Positions 49,601 through 61,600 of a stretch of DNA of 64,000 nt are shown here, in pieces. The stretch comes from Protonemura montana (Eukaryota; Arthropoda; Insecta; Plecoptera; Nemouridae), in the NCBI GenBank assembly GCA_947568835.1, contig OX387605.1:13396418-13460417 (forward strand), in the 5' to 3' direction. The position numbers and the translations under genes were made by a program. Within the stretch, counting starts at the first letter, position 1, and each line of letters opens with the position of its first letter. Below the pieces are notes generated by a model. The model saw only the letters and a program-made list of their open reading frames with translations, did no database searches and had not been told where the DNA came from.

Positions 49601-52600
49601 AATTCAATCTCCGGAGGAGAAAATTAACAGAAAACAAATATATCTGCGTTCTAAGTATCTTGAATAGCCAAAAAAAAATCTATTTCGGTAAAACATAGCA
49701 TTATAACAAAAGTGGTATTTATGTTGTTCTTAACTCTCAATATACCGCGATAGCCACCTTAAATCTACATTGTTGTCGCCAAGGTGGATGAATGAAGTAA
49801 TTACAAACGAACATATCAATGTCATGTTGGTCACTAGTCCAGAAATCATCACACACCTTCATCATGCCCGTCAAAGGCATATTCAACCAACCAACCATCG
49901 CGTCATCTCTGCGCAGCGCATTAAAATCCCCCTAGTTACACACACAAACATAATTCTAGTTGAGCACCCAAGGCAAAAGGGTGCGCGAGCATCGACTGAG
50001 TTGCCCACTAGGGGCGCAGTTGTTCCATCACGATGAAATGGCCGACGTGTGTCTCTGTTTTTCAATGTCAGGCCCCGCAATCGTCAGAGTTAACACATTT
50101 GTCCGGAGCATAGCTACCATAAGTGACATCAAAATGGTAAGTGATGACGAGGACACTTGCGTCACAACGGTACGCCGCGTCGCCTGGCTGCTCTCTCTCT
50201 CTCTTCTCTATATATATACATCTCTATCTCTATCTATCTAACATTTTATAATCTAGATATAATATGAATCGAACCAGTAGAGAAGTCGGTAAAGATTTTT
50301 TTTTTACTGTTTGGATCTAGATGAGTTTATTTTGGATTTTTTTTTCAATGAGTCGTGTCGCCGGGATTGTCCATGTAAGTTTAACGCCAAGGATGTCATC
50401 TGCGATCGCTCCGCCCTCTCTCTACCGTGGTGCGTAACTTGCATACTTATATCCGCTCGTCGCCGCCAACTGACCAGCCCGATAAGGAAACGTTGGGCGG
50501 ATTACCGAAACCGAAATGCGACCCACACGGTTGTCCTTTATCGATTTTAATAAATGTGCATTTTTCCGTTTTTGGATTTTTGCGCGAGTGGGACAATTTT
50601 TTGTGCTCGTGCAATTTTTAAAGAACAAAATAAAAATTTCACGGCCGATATGATTCTAGGCGTGTTTGAAAAAATAAAACTCACGGCCATCCCGTGCACG
50701 GAAGTTGCGTAAAAACCCAAAAATGGAGCGACATGCAACAGGCTTGGCACTGTAGCAGTGCTAAATATAATCACGTCTTGGTGGTCGATGATTTTTTTTT
50801 AGGCTCTAGTACACGATTATTGATTTGTAGACCTGCCCTCTTGATAGCTCTCTTAGACATATTATGCAATGTATTCAACAGGCATGCAAGAACACAAAAA
50901 CACACACTGACACCGATATTTATTATTTTGGGACCGCAGATGTGAAGTAAAATTGTTTATCGTCGCCATTAAGGTATATTTTATTCCGATTGTCGTCAGG
51001 TATATCACGCATAATATATAGCTTGCCCGTGGATGCAGCTCTGGAATGGCAGAAATATTTTACAAGTACCTAGTAGCAACGCACAGCTCGCTATTCGTTT
51101 CTTTTATTATTTTTTTAATTACCTTTTTGAACTAAATATATATATATATATATATATTTTACTTTTTGATTTCCTTTGGTCGTATTTTTGTTTCACTTGA
51201 TTTTCTTATTCAACATTATTATTAACCAGTATTTTCTCTACATCTCAGATGGGCCCGCAATTGTTCGTGTCAACATATTTGTAAGAAGTATCTCAAAAAT
51301 TGATGACGTAACTATGGTAAGTCCGTGCAGTTGTGCTTCACACAAAAAAAAAAAACTAGACACATTTTTTTTTGTGATAGCTATATAATATTTTTGGACG
51401 ATTCTATTTTACCGTCATTATTAATAAATGTTGTTCGCATTGAATAGATTGTTTTGGCCCGTAAGATTTCGTGTGCATATTGATACCAATCGAATCGAAT
51501 TTGCTCCAAAATTTGTAAAAAGTATTTTACCCTCTCTATACCACAACAACGAAACTAGCAGCAGTCTTGTACATAACCACAGAAAACAAAAGACGAGCGT
51601 CCCCACGTAGCATGCGATACCAAAATGGCGGACACCTTTCTTCTTTCTGTCTCTATCTCTCTATCTCTATCTATATATCTCTATCTCTATCTATCTCGGT
51701 GTTGTTGTTGTCTTTGCGTGACCTCGCTGAATCCTGGCAGCGGATTGGGCGGGAGCGATGGCATTGGCGAGCCGGCGGACCAATCACTGGCATCCTTGGC
51801 TCCACAGCATGATCAGTGTGCTTTTCTTGTGTATAAAATTATAACATATACATAATATAATAATATTTATATAAATATACTCTTACAACTGCATCGTGCA
51901 CTGCATAATCGAAAGCTTAACACAGTATTATCGTTGTCTCACACAAAAAGAAACCTTTGATTAAACCAACGCTAATTTATTTTATTAATTTATTGTTATT
52001 TTCCTCTGATTTATAAATAGGTTATAAATCCTACTTCAACAATTAAGTACTCCACCACGTTTGGTTTCAGCCTTGTGCGTGTGTGTGTGTTTACCCTGTT
52101 TTTGTGTCTGGTCGAAATAGTCACTAGTGTCATAGACTTAACTAGAATTTGTTAGCCAGCGCACTCTAGCGAACGCACCGAGTACTCGAAACAGAATCTG
52201 GTAACCATGCTGCGAAAAATCCGTGAGCGAGTAGTGATTATTTATGTCTTACATTATTAACAAATTATACAAGCACTTTACATTATACCTGTGGTGTCCA
52301 TATCAATTCGACATCGATATAATATCTGTTATTTATTCTTCCCGGTCTTCCGTAGCTCTAGCGGATGGTCCGACCATGGTAAAGGTCAACTTTTTTCTTC
52401 GCTCCATCAGCAAAATTGACGATTATAAAATGGTGAGTCTGCGTCGATGGACTTGAAAATCGACAATTTAATAATAACGAAACACTAACATCTTTGTCTT
52501 TCTGTCCGTTGAATTGTCGTCCTCGTAAATATTCAGCTGCTAAAACTCGTTGAGTGCTTCACCAATTGACAAGTGTTGCATTCATTCCTTTGTTGGTCAC

Positions 52601-55600
52601 TGTAAATAACTACCCTTATCAACAGTTGGTTATCAATAATTATTTATGTCAATGTTGTGTGTGTGCGACCTTTTGCGGATAATTGTGAATGCCACATGTT
52701 GTCGAAATTAAAAAGCTTGTCAAAACGTTGACTACTTGGTAAATTAATGACTAATTTATCTTCGTACTTGTAATTGTGTCAGTTTAATTTTAATAAGTGT
52801 AAATAATTGCTTTGGGCCACATTAAGAAAACCTAGAAAACATTTGAAAAGTAAAGTTTTATGAAAGTCGTACGATCCAAGGTACCGTTATAAAACAATTG
52901 AACCCGAGTCTCTTTTAGCCAATAGGAAGTCGATACTATCGACTGGTCAAGATTGATGTCGAAATGTACCTTTCTTGCTTTTTGCTCGTTTCGCCAAGAA
53001 ACGTTGTTTCCGGTGTAAAACGCCGATTCCGGTGCCGTGTGTTCCCGTCCCTAGGAGGCAAAAAAGACTCAGAGAAAAAGTAGAGACACTTTCATCCCGA
53101 AAGAATAAAAATACCTGTCCTTGTAATAAAAATCGAACAAATCAAGAGGGTTCACTCTCGACAAGTGTCGTGGATGAAAGGAAATATTCGTTACCATTTT
53201 GTATCTCGAAAACTCTTTTCTGGTATAAATAAAAAACTCTCGTTCTCAAAACTCCTTTCGTTGCCTCCATTTCGGGCGAGGTCGCGTTGTCGGCCGTGCA
53301 TATCATTCTGTTGTGTGTCGTGCGGATCCGAGCACGGTCTGAATCCTCACACCCAGCGCGCCACAGGCCATCAATAATCCACCCCCGCCTACCCCCAGCC
53401 GCCCCCACCACCGCCCCCGTCCCGTCGGCGACGACACTCACTTGCCAAATTGCCGAAGAAGAGCGATCAGCTGCATCGAGCCATCAATAACCAACGCCGC
53501 CTCCTCCGCCGCCGAGAGACGGCTACTTTACTGACCTTTTAGGGCAAGGAGTAGGAGGGAAAAACGAACGAAACTTGTTTACCTCTTTCTAGACTTTCAC
53601 GCGTCGAGAAGTTTATTTTGTTCGTCCAAGGAGGCACTTTGTTGGCCATGGGAAGCTGGGATACTGAGCTGAACGCCGGGGTTGCTGGGAGGGTGTAGGA
53701 GATGCTATTCTACGCCCGCTGGAAGGATTCTTTTCTCGAAAATCACTTTGCGGTGCCCGTTATAGACTCGGACTTTGGATTTTAGACTTTAGAGTGCCCT
53801 TTGGGAGGAGGCATTGAAATTTGCCGCGTTTTTCCGCTGTTTTAAGTCAGCCGGCCACGCCCATTGGATTTGCAGGCCTGACCCTGAAAGGGTTTCGGTT
53901 GTTTTAGTTTTGCGATATTTTTAAGGTATCGCTCTTCTTGGTCAATTATCGGAATTAGGGGACGAGAGGGTAAACCTGGACTGAAATTTACCGAGATTAC
54001 TGGGATTGGAAGGATTTCCAATGATAGGCCCGGGGATAATTCATTATTTTCTATAATTCATGTTGATATCGACAATTTAAAAATAATTTTGGTCTTAAAT
54101 TAGCCACAGTTGGTTTTGGAAACTGTGTAGCTTTCCACGCATTTGCTTTTGACTATTAGCAAACTGTGTTTTCTGGAGGAAAAACCACTTAAATTTAAAC
54201 ATTCTTCAACACTGATCAGCAAAATTTCCAAATAATTTCCAAGCAGATGAGTGTCGTTTCCCCATCCATATTGCCCCACTCTCACGCCCAATTTTCAAGC
54301 AACACCGCCAGGTCAAAGGTAAGAGGGGACAGCTCAATATCACCGGAAAGTCCATTTTGGAGTCCGCCGTCGATCTCAGTAGGAGGCAATCGCTTTTCGC
54401 GGCCCACTAGTAGTTTGGATATACCTCAAGACAAACTAACATTTGTTTGGTATACTTTTTTGATTTTTGACTAGCCTTATGCAGCTTAAAACCAAAGTTT
54501 AATACGATGCGATACCATAATTTAACATATATTGTTTGTCGTGTTCTGTGCCCTGCATGGCCTGTACTGTTTTTTTTTGTGTGTAACCGAACAAATAGTG
54601 AGACCTGCTTGCATGAAGTCATGCCAATCTAGCGCTCAAATTTTGCTGGTGACCAGAGGAAAACACGCATCGAAGGTACCTACTCAAAAACTCTCAAAGT
54701 CTGCTTGACCTATCTCTAGAAAAACTACTTATTCTCTATTTACCGTAGGTAGTTGCATGTTCGAGGATCTAATGTCACTAAGTCGAGTGTGTTTCAGGTG
54801 CTCTTGAAACCGTCTGTGTTTTCTTAGTTGATGAAAGTGTAATTTTTTTTATATTACTAGGTACTCTTAAACCGAACAGTATAGAGTACTTACCTTGAGT
54901 ACTTAATAAATTGCTGCTTCTTGTTAGCAATAAAGAGAAGTGAATAGGTTGGAGTTTAAGTGAAAACGTTTCCAAGATTCGTCAAAGAATTATGTTCGAA
55001 CGTCTGTCTTATTTAAATGTGCATTTTTAAGAGATAAAAAATAAGCATATCAAAGAAAGTAAATGGCGTAGCTAACATTAATTTAAGAATGATACAAATG
55101 TTGCCTGTATATTTCGATTTTAAATTGAATGCGGAGCACCAATCATACATCGTGTGAATTTGTTTACCTATCACTAGACAATTATAACGGCGTGATTCAA
55201 TCTAGTTTCAAAGTAACCTGGGTCTGGTCCAGCCGACGCTCGAAATTGTTGTCCAAGCTGAACGAGACAGATTGTTATGTTAGCCAAAAGAAGATTCTAA
55301 CCGTGGTACACCATAGGTCCGGCATTGTAAAATTACCATACAAACACGGGCTCGGTACAGACCTCGTAAGTCATCCTCTGTGCCTAAAACGTACCTCATA
55401 TTGTCTAAAGACAGGGGACAAAACACCTCTCGTGACGCCTGCAAAGCAACGAGCGTTCTGATCGATGATCGCGGGTTCGCCCGAGGAGTCTTCGAAAGTA
55501 ATGCCCTGTTAATGCGACCGCAGCTAGGCAGAGAGATGTGAGGGTAAAACTTGACTAATTGCTAATTATTAAACAGATCTCTTGATCTCTCTCTCTCGCT

Positions 55601-58600
55601 CTCTCACTCTGTCGCTCTCTCAAGACCTCCTGTGGTTTCTTGGTGGAGGCGTGAAGATTGTTTTCTTCGACACGGAAACTCCCTTAGGGAGCCTATTGTT
55701 GTTTTGCATTTGCGTCGAGTGTTTTTCGGTCCCCTTGGCTTTTGACAGTTTGTGGCAAATTGTTGAATATCTCTCAGATACACTTTCTTTTATTAAGTAT
55801 GTAACAGTCAGTCAGTGTGACGGTTTTCATGAACGGTAGAAGAAAAGGACCCAACGATTTTTTTTTAAATAATGTGTCAGGTACTTGAATTGTGTTGCAT
55901 TGAATTTTGTACCGTCATGCCATGGTCGTACTCATTCAATTGGGAACCAATTTAGTTAATGGAATAGTTAGTTCGAGTTCCAACTCTATATTATTGTGGT
56001 CAGCCGTAAATTTGGCCGAATTCCTACGACTATCCATTTTATTTTATAGCTACGCCAATTGCTTTTTATGTAAAAGTAGATGATTCCAATTAGATAAGCA
56101 AACATATTTTTTTTTTCTACATTTCAACTAGTTTAATTTTCACTGAATAATTTTTAAACGAGTTGTCGTAGTTCTTCTAAGAAATTAATTGTAATCCTAC
56201 AAAAAAGATTAGATTTTGCTTCACGTTCTAGGCTGAAAAATTATAATAGGGCTCGACCGTCTGCAATGCACTTAAGCGATATTTTTTTCTGAAAATATGA
56301 TACAATTTGAAATTACTTTCAATAAACAGCAATGTTTAATTTCAATTACATTGCGTTTCTTATTAAAATCTTTTGAATTCAATTCATTAATAATTTTTTA
56401 ATAAACTAGTCCGAGGCCAGCTGTTCTACTGGAGATCATGCGATGACCTTGGAACTCTTAACCGATAAAGTGCAGTGCCGCCGCGTTGACCACCCAATCG
56501 TATGTGCAAAACCGAACTGGTAGACGGAGTAATACAATGCCAGCTGCTTCTGTCGACAGGAATACAGCGTGCAGCTCACTTTCCGGGAACAGTGGCTAGA
56601 TGAGCGGCTAAAGTTCAACGACTTCGGAGGTGAGAACACAGTGAACTTCTTGTTAAGCTGACCCCTTTTCGCAGTGACACGAGACCACTAGGGACTGAAA
56701 ATCTTGACTGTTGGACAACTGGAGGATGTCTGAGAAGAAAGTCACATAACAACGTCCCACTAGACTGGTCTTGACACCTTTCTTATTGTCAGATGAATTT
56801 GTCGATGTTAACAACACATTATAACGTTAGAAAAACCTTGCCAAACAACCACGCCATTCCCTAATTATGGATGGAATCTGAGGTGCTTTTTATTTTTCCA
56901 CCAGAGGTAATGTAATATTTTTATATTTGTGATACTTGGTAATTTCGTTTTTTATACCTATTTTACATTGTTTTTCTGACAAATTTTAAGATTAGAGATA
57001 TGGAAACTCTAACAATTAAAATTAAAGTTTATAAATGAGCATCCATACGTAAGCAGGCATATTTAGCTTTTGGTTCGTTGACTTCAAATTTAGAGCATAA
57101 TTCTCCTCCCAACGGACACCAGTTATTGTTGAACGACAGGATATAATTCTGTACCAGGATCAACAGGATTACTCCCGTTTGCAAAATTGGATTAGGGCAA
57201 ATAGTTTCGTGGCAACTAGCTAATCGACGTGCTCATAAATTTCTAATAAAGTGGACTGTTACGCGATCCGGTATAACTATCCGATAATCAAATATTGGTG
57301 TAATTAATAATTATCCGTGATTAGCAGCAACCGATCGTGGCGTTGTGAGCTTAGAGTTGTTGCCAAGAGGCTGAATAATATGTTTATTGTCCATGATTGA
57401 TCATAAAAAATGATGTACATACAGTCAATATGAATTACTATAGAATTACAAAAGAATTATAAATTACTGTAAAATATAAATGTCAATTGGACAATGCCAT
57501 TGGACCGTATCTAGGGAGGCCCAGCAACACCTTAATTATTCAACTTGATGGTGGTCAGAAATGGCAGGTAATTGTCGGATATTCATTAGCAAGAACCTAT
57601 ATTTGCCTGGAGTTAAATAATTCATAAAGCAAGGCTAACCACAAATACAACAAGGATGCTTTTCACTGGGTTAATATCTTCACATAATGATAGAACAGCC
57701 CGTAAAAACTTCGGTTACCGTCTATGATTGCCAGTTTACCTTAAACCCCAATTATTAGCTAGTAACGTAATCAGCAGGTTTTTAGAAACTTTATTATGCC
57801 CACAGGTATTTAAATGGACTTAGAAACAATTAATAGAAACAAAACTATCAATTAATAAACACACCTCTTCTTTATGAATCTGGAAAGTTGAGGAAAGTCG
57901 CTCTTCATTATGGGCCGCGAGATGAGCGTTGAGAAACGAGCTAAACTGATTTATGTTCCTCCCAAATCGCTGTATTAAGAATTATTTTGTTCTCACACGG
58001 GTTACCACGGCTGTTTCCAGGCAAGATCAAGTATTTGACGCTTACCGACGCCAACCGAGTGTGGATGCCGGACTTGTTCTTCTCGAACGAAAAGGAGGGC
58101 CACTTCCACAACATCATCATGCCCAACGTGTACATTCGAATCTTCCCGTACGGCTCAGTGCTCTACAGTATTCGGTAAGGAAGGCATCAGAACATAGAAC
58201 ATAATCTAGCTAATCATGGATTTTATGGTGGATCTGTCTTGAGTGTTTTAGTACTTTTTCGAAACTTCTATCAGTCGAGGGCTCCGAAAGTTATTATTTA
58301 TTTGTAAAACAATCCTAAATACAGTTGTTAAAGATAATCAGAAAACATCAGCCGTAAAAAATGAGTGGGGAATAAGACCTGACCTAACCAATTCAGCATG
58401 GCGCTTTAAAACGAAACATCAGAGCCATGCGTTGGGTGGTAAATGCCTCTTTTTATCATTAAGTCCGCGGATAAAAATTATATTGTAATAGTAAGTATTA
58501 TGATATGGATAGGTTTATAGACAGCGAGGAGACTGCTGTGCTTTAGAACGAAGAAGTCTCCATATTAACCACAAATAATTTTCTGCTTTTGGTACAAGGA

Positions 58601-61600
58601 CAGTTTTCATATACTTGAGCGTAAACTCTGATTTCTTGGCCTCCTCTTGACACGCCTTTGTGGTTTTTATGAATGGAACAAAGTAATAAAGCCAGTCAAA
58701 GGAAAGAAAGCTGGAGAAAAGTTTCTCTTTCAATTACAAAACAAATAGCCAAGAAAAAAATGATGAAAATACACATATTGTTGTAAAATCCGCATATTTC
58801 ATTAGTATTCTTCAGCCAGGGAGCATAAAAGCATGGTTCAATGACGCACGCTTTTCTGCATTCTTAGCTGTGAGCCATTCGAAACATTTTTTAAGCAACC
58901 CCCTCTTCCACCGTGCGCACGAGATTTTCGTTTGGCTTCATTGACTCAAATTTCGTACCATAACAGTAAATTTTCATTTCTATAAAAGAAAACTTATGCT
59001 AAAACCGACCAGACATGTTTAAATATGTTTATTTATCTTTTTAATTTCAGCAAAACAGGTACAATAGCCGGTAACAATATAAACATTAGGTACCTATTGA
59101 GTACATACGATTTTTTTTATAAATACAATTATCTACATTTCATTCTTCTCATTACCTTCTCTACTCGCAATCTCATTCATTTTTTTCTACTTGACCATGT
59201 TTTTTTTTCTTCATTTTGTCCCAGTTCTCTAACTTAAAAAAAAAAATTTCTTGGTCTTACGATCTTTCACGTTGTCCGACTCATCCCTTTTCATAAATTC
59301 CATTTTAAGCATTTTCATAGGTAACCTCGTTCTCCCATACTCAGCCAAGTTCACCCACGATGTCAAATCCACGTGTTTCCACCATTTACATTCATTCCCG
59401 CCGTCCGCCAATGAAAATTGCGGAACGTCGCCTTGAAACACAAACCTCGGCCGTCAAATCCCATGCAGGCGAGATGTCGTAACGCCCCTGTTTCCAATTG
59501 CAGAATTTCGCTGACGCTGTCCTGCCCGATGAACTTGAAGCTTTACCCCCTAGACCGACAGGTCTGCTCTCTCAGGATGGCCAGCTGTAAGTCGCATAGC
59601 AATTTCTATTGACACTTGAATTCGCACATGTCACAAAGAAAATAACTCCAATCGACCACCGAAAAAAAAAAAAAAAATGCTTGAAACTCAAATTTGCCAC
59701 CACTTTCACTAGCTGGTGTTCTGTTTGCTGCAGCCAAACTTAAAATTAAAATGTTGTTTTCCAGAGTTAAAGAAAACATTGCTTCCTTTAGTTCTGCAAG
59801 AAAATCATCTGCGTTTCGAAACCAAATATGAGTCGGGTCTGGAATTTAAACGGCCGACACGCATATCTCTAGAAAATTTGGCTTATTGGTTATTTTTACA
59901 AGAAGGTTGTGCGTTCGGCCATATTTACTTGAGGACTTTAGTTTGAAAAACGTACGTGTGGTGCGGTACTGTAGGGAAATAAATAATTCTACTAATTCGG
60001 CTTCCAGAGTCGAATGAGACTCTTTTCCGTGTATTTTGTATGTCCCTGCCCTCGACAGCGTGATCTTCAAGCACAAAGTTCACGGTTATAAAATGTTTCT
60101 GTTCCTTGCAGACGGCTGGACCACAGACGACTTGGTGTTCCTGTGGAAGGACGGCGACCCAGTGCAGGTTGTTAAGAACCTACACCTACCGCGGTTCACT
60201 CTCGAGAAGTTTCTCACGGACTACTGCAACAGCAAGACCAATACCGGTGAGAAATAGCTCTCCCCCGAGCCTAGGCGATGTATCCCTTCCCTGACGATTT
60301 TTTTTTAGCTTGTGGTGTTAACTGAAATAGGTAACGAGATTTCCCGCTTACAGTGAATTCGAAGAGACTATCTTCCTTGAAACAATACATTCAGTAAGCA
60401 CAGCTTGTTCCTGCGAGGGAACCCGCTTTAGAAAATATGTTTTGTTCTTGTTTGCTTTTTTTAATGTAAAAGGATCCCGCGATTTAGTTGCCAGATAAAA
60501 AAGGTATACCTTTGAAGCGTTTCAATAGCGCAACAAGATTTATGGAACAGCAATCTAATTCGCGATAAAAGTAAATTAAAAAGCAATTCACCGAATCGAC
60601 GTGCATCAAAACAATATACACTCATTCAATTAAAAACAAGCGAAATTAATTTACAAACCAATTTTTCTAGGCAGAAAACAACCACAAAGTATTACCTCTG
60701 TGATGGTATTTTGCATGCACACGTTCATTCAACATTGATCTGATCGGCAGTTGTTTTTGAGCGGAGCAATTTCGTGGTGATATAGCTTGTGACAGCCGAG
60801 CATCAATATGCAGCCGCCCACCCCACTCGCCCCGGGTACGCGGCCCCGAGGATCACGTGATCTGGATCATCATAATCAGATCTGTCCCAAATCAGAGCCC
60901 GCTGGACGTGTGGACATGGTATTGATTTCAATTGGCCGTGCTCGCAGCATATTTGCAAAAAGCGCACGCTAAACGGGCATGGTAGTGTACCACGGACCGT
61001 GCACTAATCCACTATTCTTGGCGCCAGCGGTGGGCTCTTCAAAACCACTCAAAGATGTCGGCCATTTTAAACCAAACTTCGTGGCGCATCTTCATGGTGA
61101 TGCGTTTCAAAGTTAAGCGCTTTAAAACTGCCACTCGAGGAGGGATTTCAACCCAATTCACTGGGTAAACAATGGAATCTTTCGTCGATTAAGAGCATTG
61201 CTCTGCAAACTTATTTCCTCCCCAATGTCTGCTTGATCGTTGACCCTAGTGAGTAAAGAACAGCGTTCAATAAAAACTGCTTCTAGGACAAAGCTTGTAG
61301 AATTCCTGGTTTCTCACTCAAATTTTGAGAAAATTAAAGTTTTTCTCTTTTAAGATTCGTGGATCTCTTTGTCCCAAAATGCGCTCTCTCTCTCTAGCTC
61401 CCGAGTGTGTTAAAAAAAGCATCGCCTTTCTTTTAATTGGCTCAAATGGAAATTTTAATTCCTCACAGTACTCCATACTTCATTTTCTCGATAAAAAATT
61501 ATACTAATCTCCATCCCTTGATCACATTTTCCAGGCGAGTACTCCTGCCTGAAAGTCGACCTACTCTTCAAACGCGAGTTCAGCTACTACCTGATCCAGA

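Larger units (their letters stand above)
44145..50071 (+). other. GluCl intron 2
   Basis: 5.9-kb intron. It contains poly-C runs at 45682-45695 and 47996-48018 and otherwise AT-rich sequence. A 145-codon minus-strand frame at 44580-45017 has no recognisable domain. Confidence 0.75.
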
